Of a DNA stretch of 64,000 nt, positions 63,939 through 64,000 are shown piece after piece; the first letter of the stretch is position 1; the number at the start of each line of letters is the position of its first letter. A program made the position numbers and the translations under genes. The DNA is from Streptococcus castoreus DSM 17536 (GTDB lineage Bacteria; Bacillota; Bacilli; Lactobacillales; Streptococcaceae), in contig NZ_AUKZ01000003.1 in assembly GCF_000425025.1 (NCBI RefSeq), positions 62,001 through 126,000 of the forward strand, written 5' to 3'. Under the pieces are notes generated by a model that ran no database searches, had not been told where the DNA came from, and worked only from the letters and a program-made list of their open reading frames with translations.

Positions 63939-64000
63939 ATGGCTCGCGAATTTTCACTTGCAAAAACTCGTAATATCGGTATCATGGCTCACGTTGATGC
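63939..64000 (+). CDS. fusA: Elongation factor G, N-terminal fragment
   Basis: The first 20 codons (MAREFSLAKTRNIGIMAHVD) are EF-G up to the start of the P-loop; the gene is cut by the window end. ATAGGAG precedes the ATG. Third gene of the str operon. Confidence 0.96.
   Translation, partial: MAREFSLAKTRNIGIMAHVD

Overview
The window is low-GC, densely coded Firmicute DNA from a pyogenic-group Streptococcus. It holds a streptokinase gene, an M-like LPXTG surface protein, a Cpa/SipA/FctA/sortase/FctB pilus locus and a streptodornase-like nuclease. The order dexB - ABC ATPase - PucR-type (lrp) gene - streptokinase - dtd - relA matches the skc region described for S. dysgalactiae subsp. equisimilis. 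The AraC-type regulator beside the M-like gene, the absence of Mga and the divergent short streptokinase argue against ordinary S. pyogenes. A relative such as S. canis or an animal-associated S. dysgalactiae/S. equi lineage is possible; species is not settled from sequence alone.

Region by region. (1) 1-14.8 kb: two glycyl-radical-enzyme (GRE) modules. Module 1 (295-6217) has a SorC regulator, a lactose/cellobiose-type PTS and PflD. Module 2 (6339-12960) has a SorC paralogue, a fructose-type PTS, a second GRE and its radical-SAM activase. Both lead into one shared fructose-6-phosphate aldolase and one GldA. Both GREs carry a Gly-Cys-Val-Glu active-site loop, not the Cys-Cys pair of pyruvate formate-lyase. 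The gene set fits the anhydrohexitol-phosphate 'radical-mediated glycolysis' route. (2) 15-25 kb: an S66 carboxypeptidase, then a compact pilus island with a divergent AraC regulator; the tip adhesin has three thioester-type domains. (3) 25-30 kb: GNAT, tRNA-Lys(CTT), a 6S RNA candidate, rarA and folate genes pabA/pabB. (4) 30-35 kb: a secreted nuclease with a long structured leader, DUF3013, an ASCH protein, a frameshifted Nudix pseudogene, prmA and rsmE. (5) 35-42 kb: a LacI regulator and glucose/maltose-type PTS, an EEP-family hydrolase, a P-loop kinase, an M42 peptidase and NrdI. (6) 42-50 kb: a second AraC regulator divergent from an M-like protein gene, then relA, dtd and streptokinase. 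(7) 50-64 kb: PucR-type protein, MsmK-like ATPase, dexB, rsgA-rpe-thiN-rmuC-yhaM, purR, a SEC10/PgrA-like CAP surface protein, and rpsL-rpsG-fusA (fusA cut by the window end).

The recurrent theme is sugar uptake coupled to surface virulence loci. PTS modules, cre-like boxes and MalR-like operators lie near the metabolic genes, while paralogous AraC regulators sit divergently beside the two surface loci. I saw no prophage, intact insertion sequence or CRISPR array.
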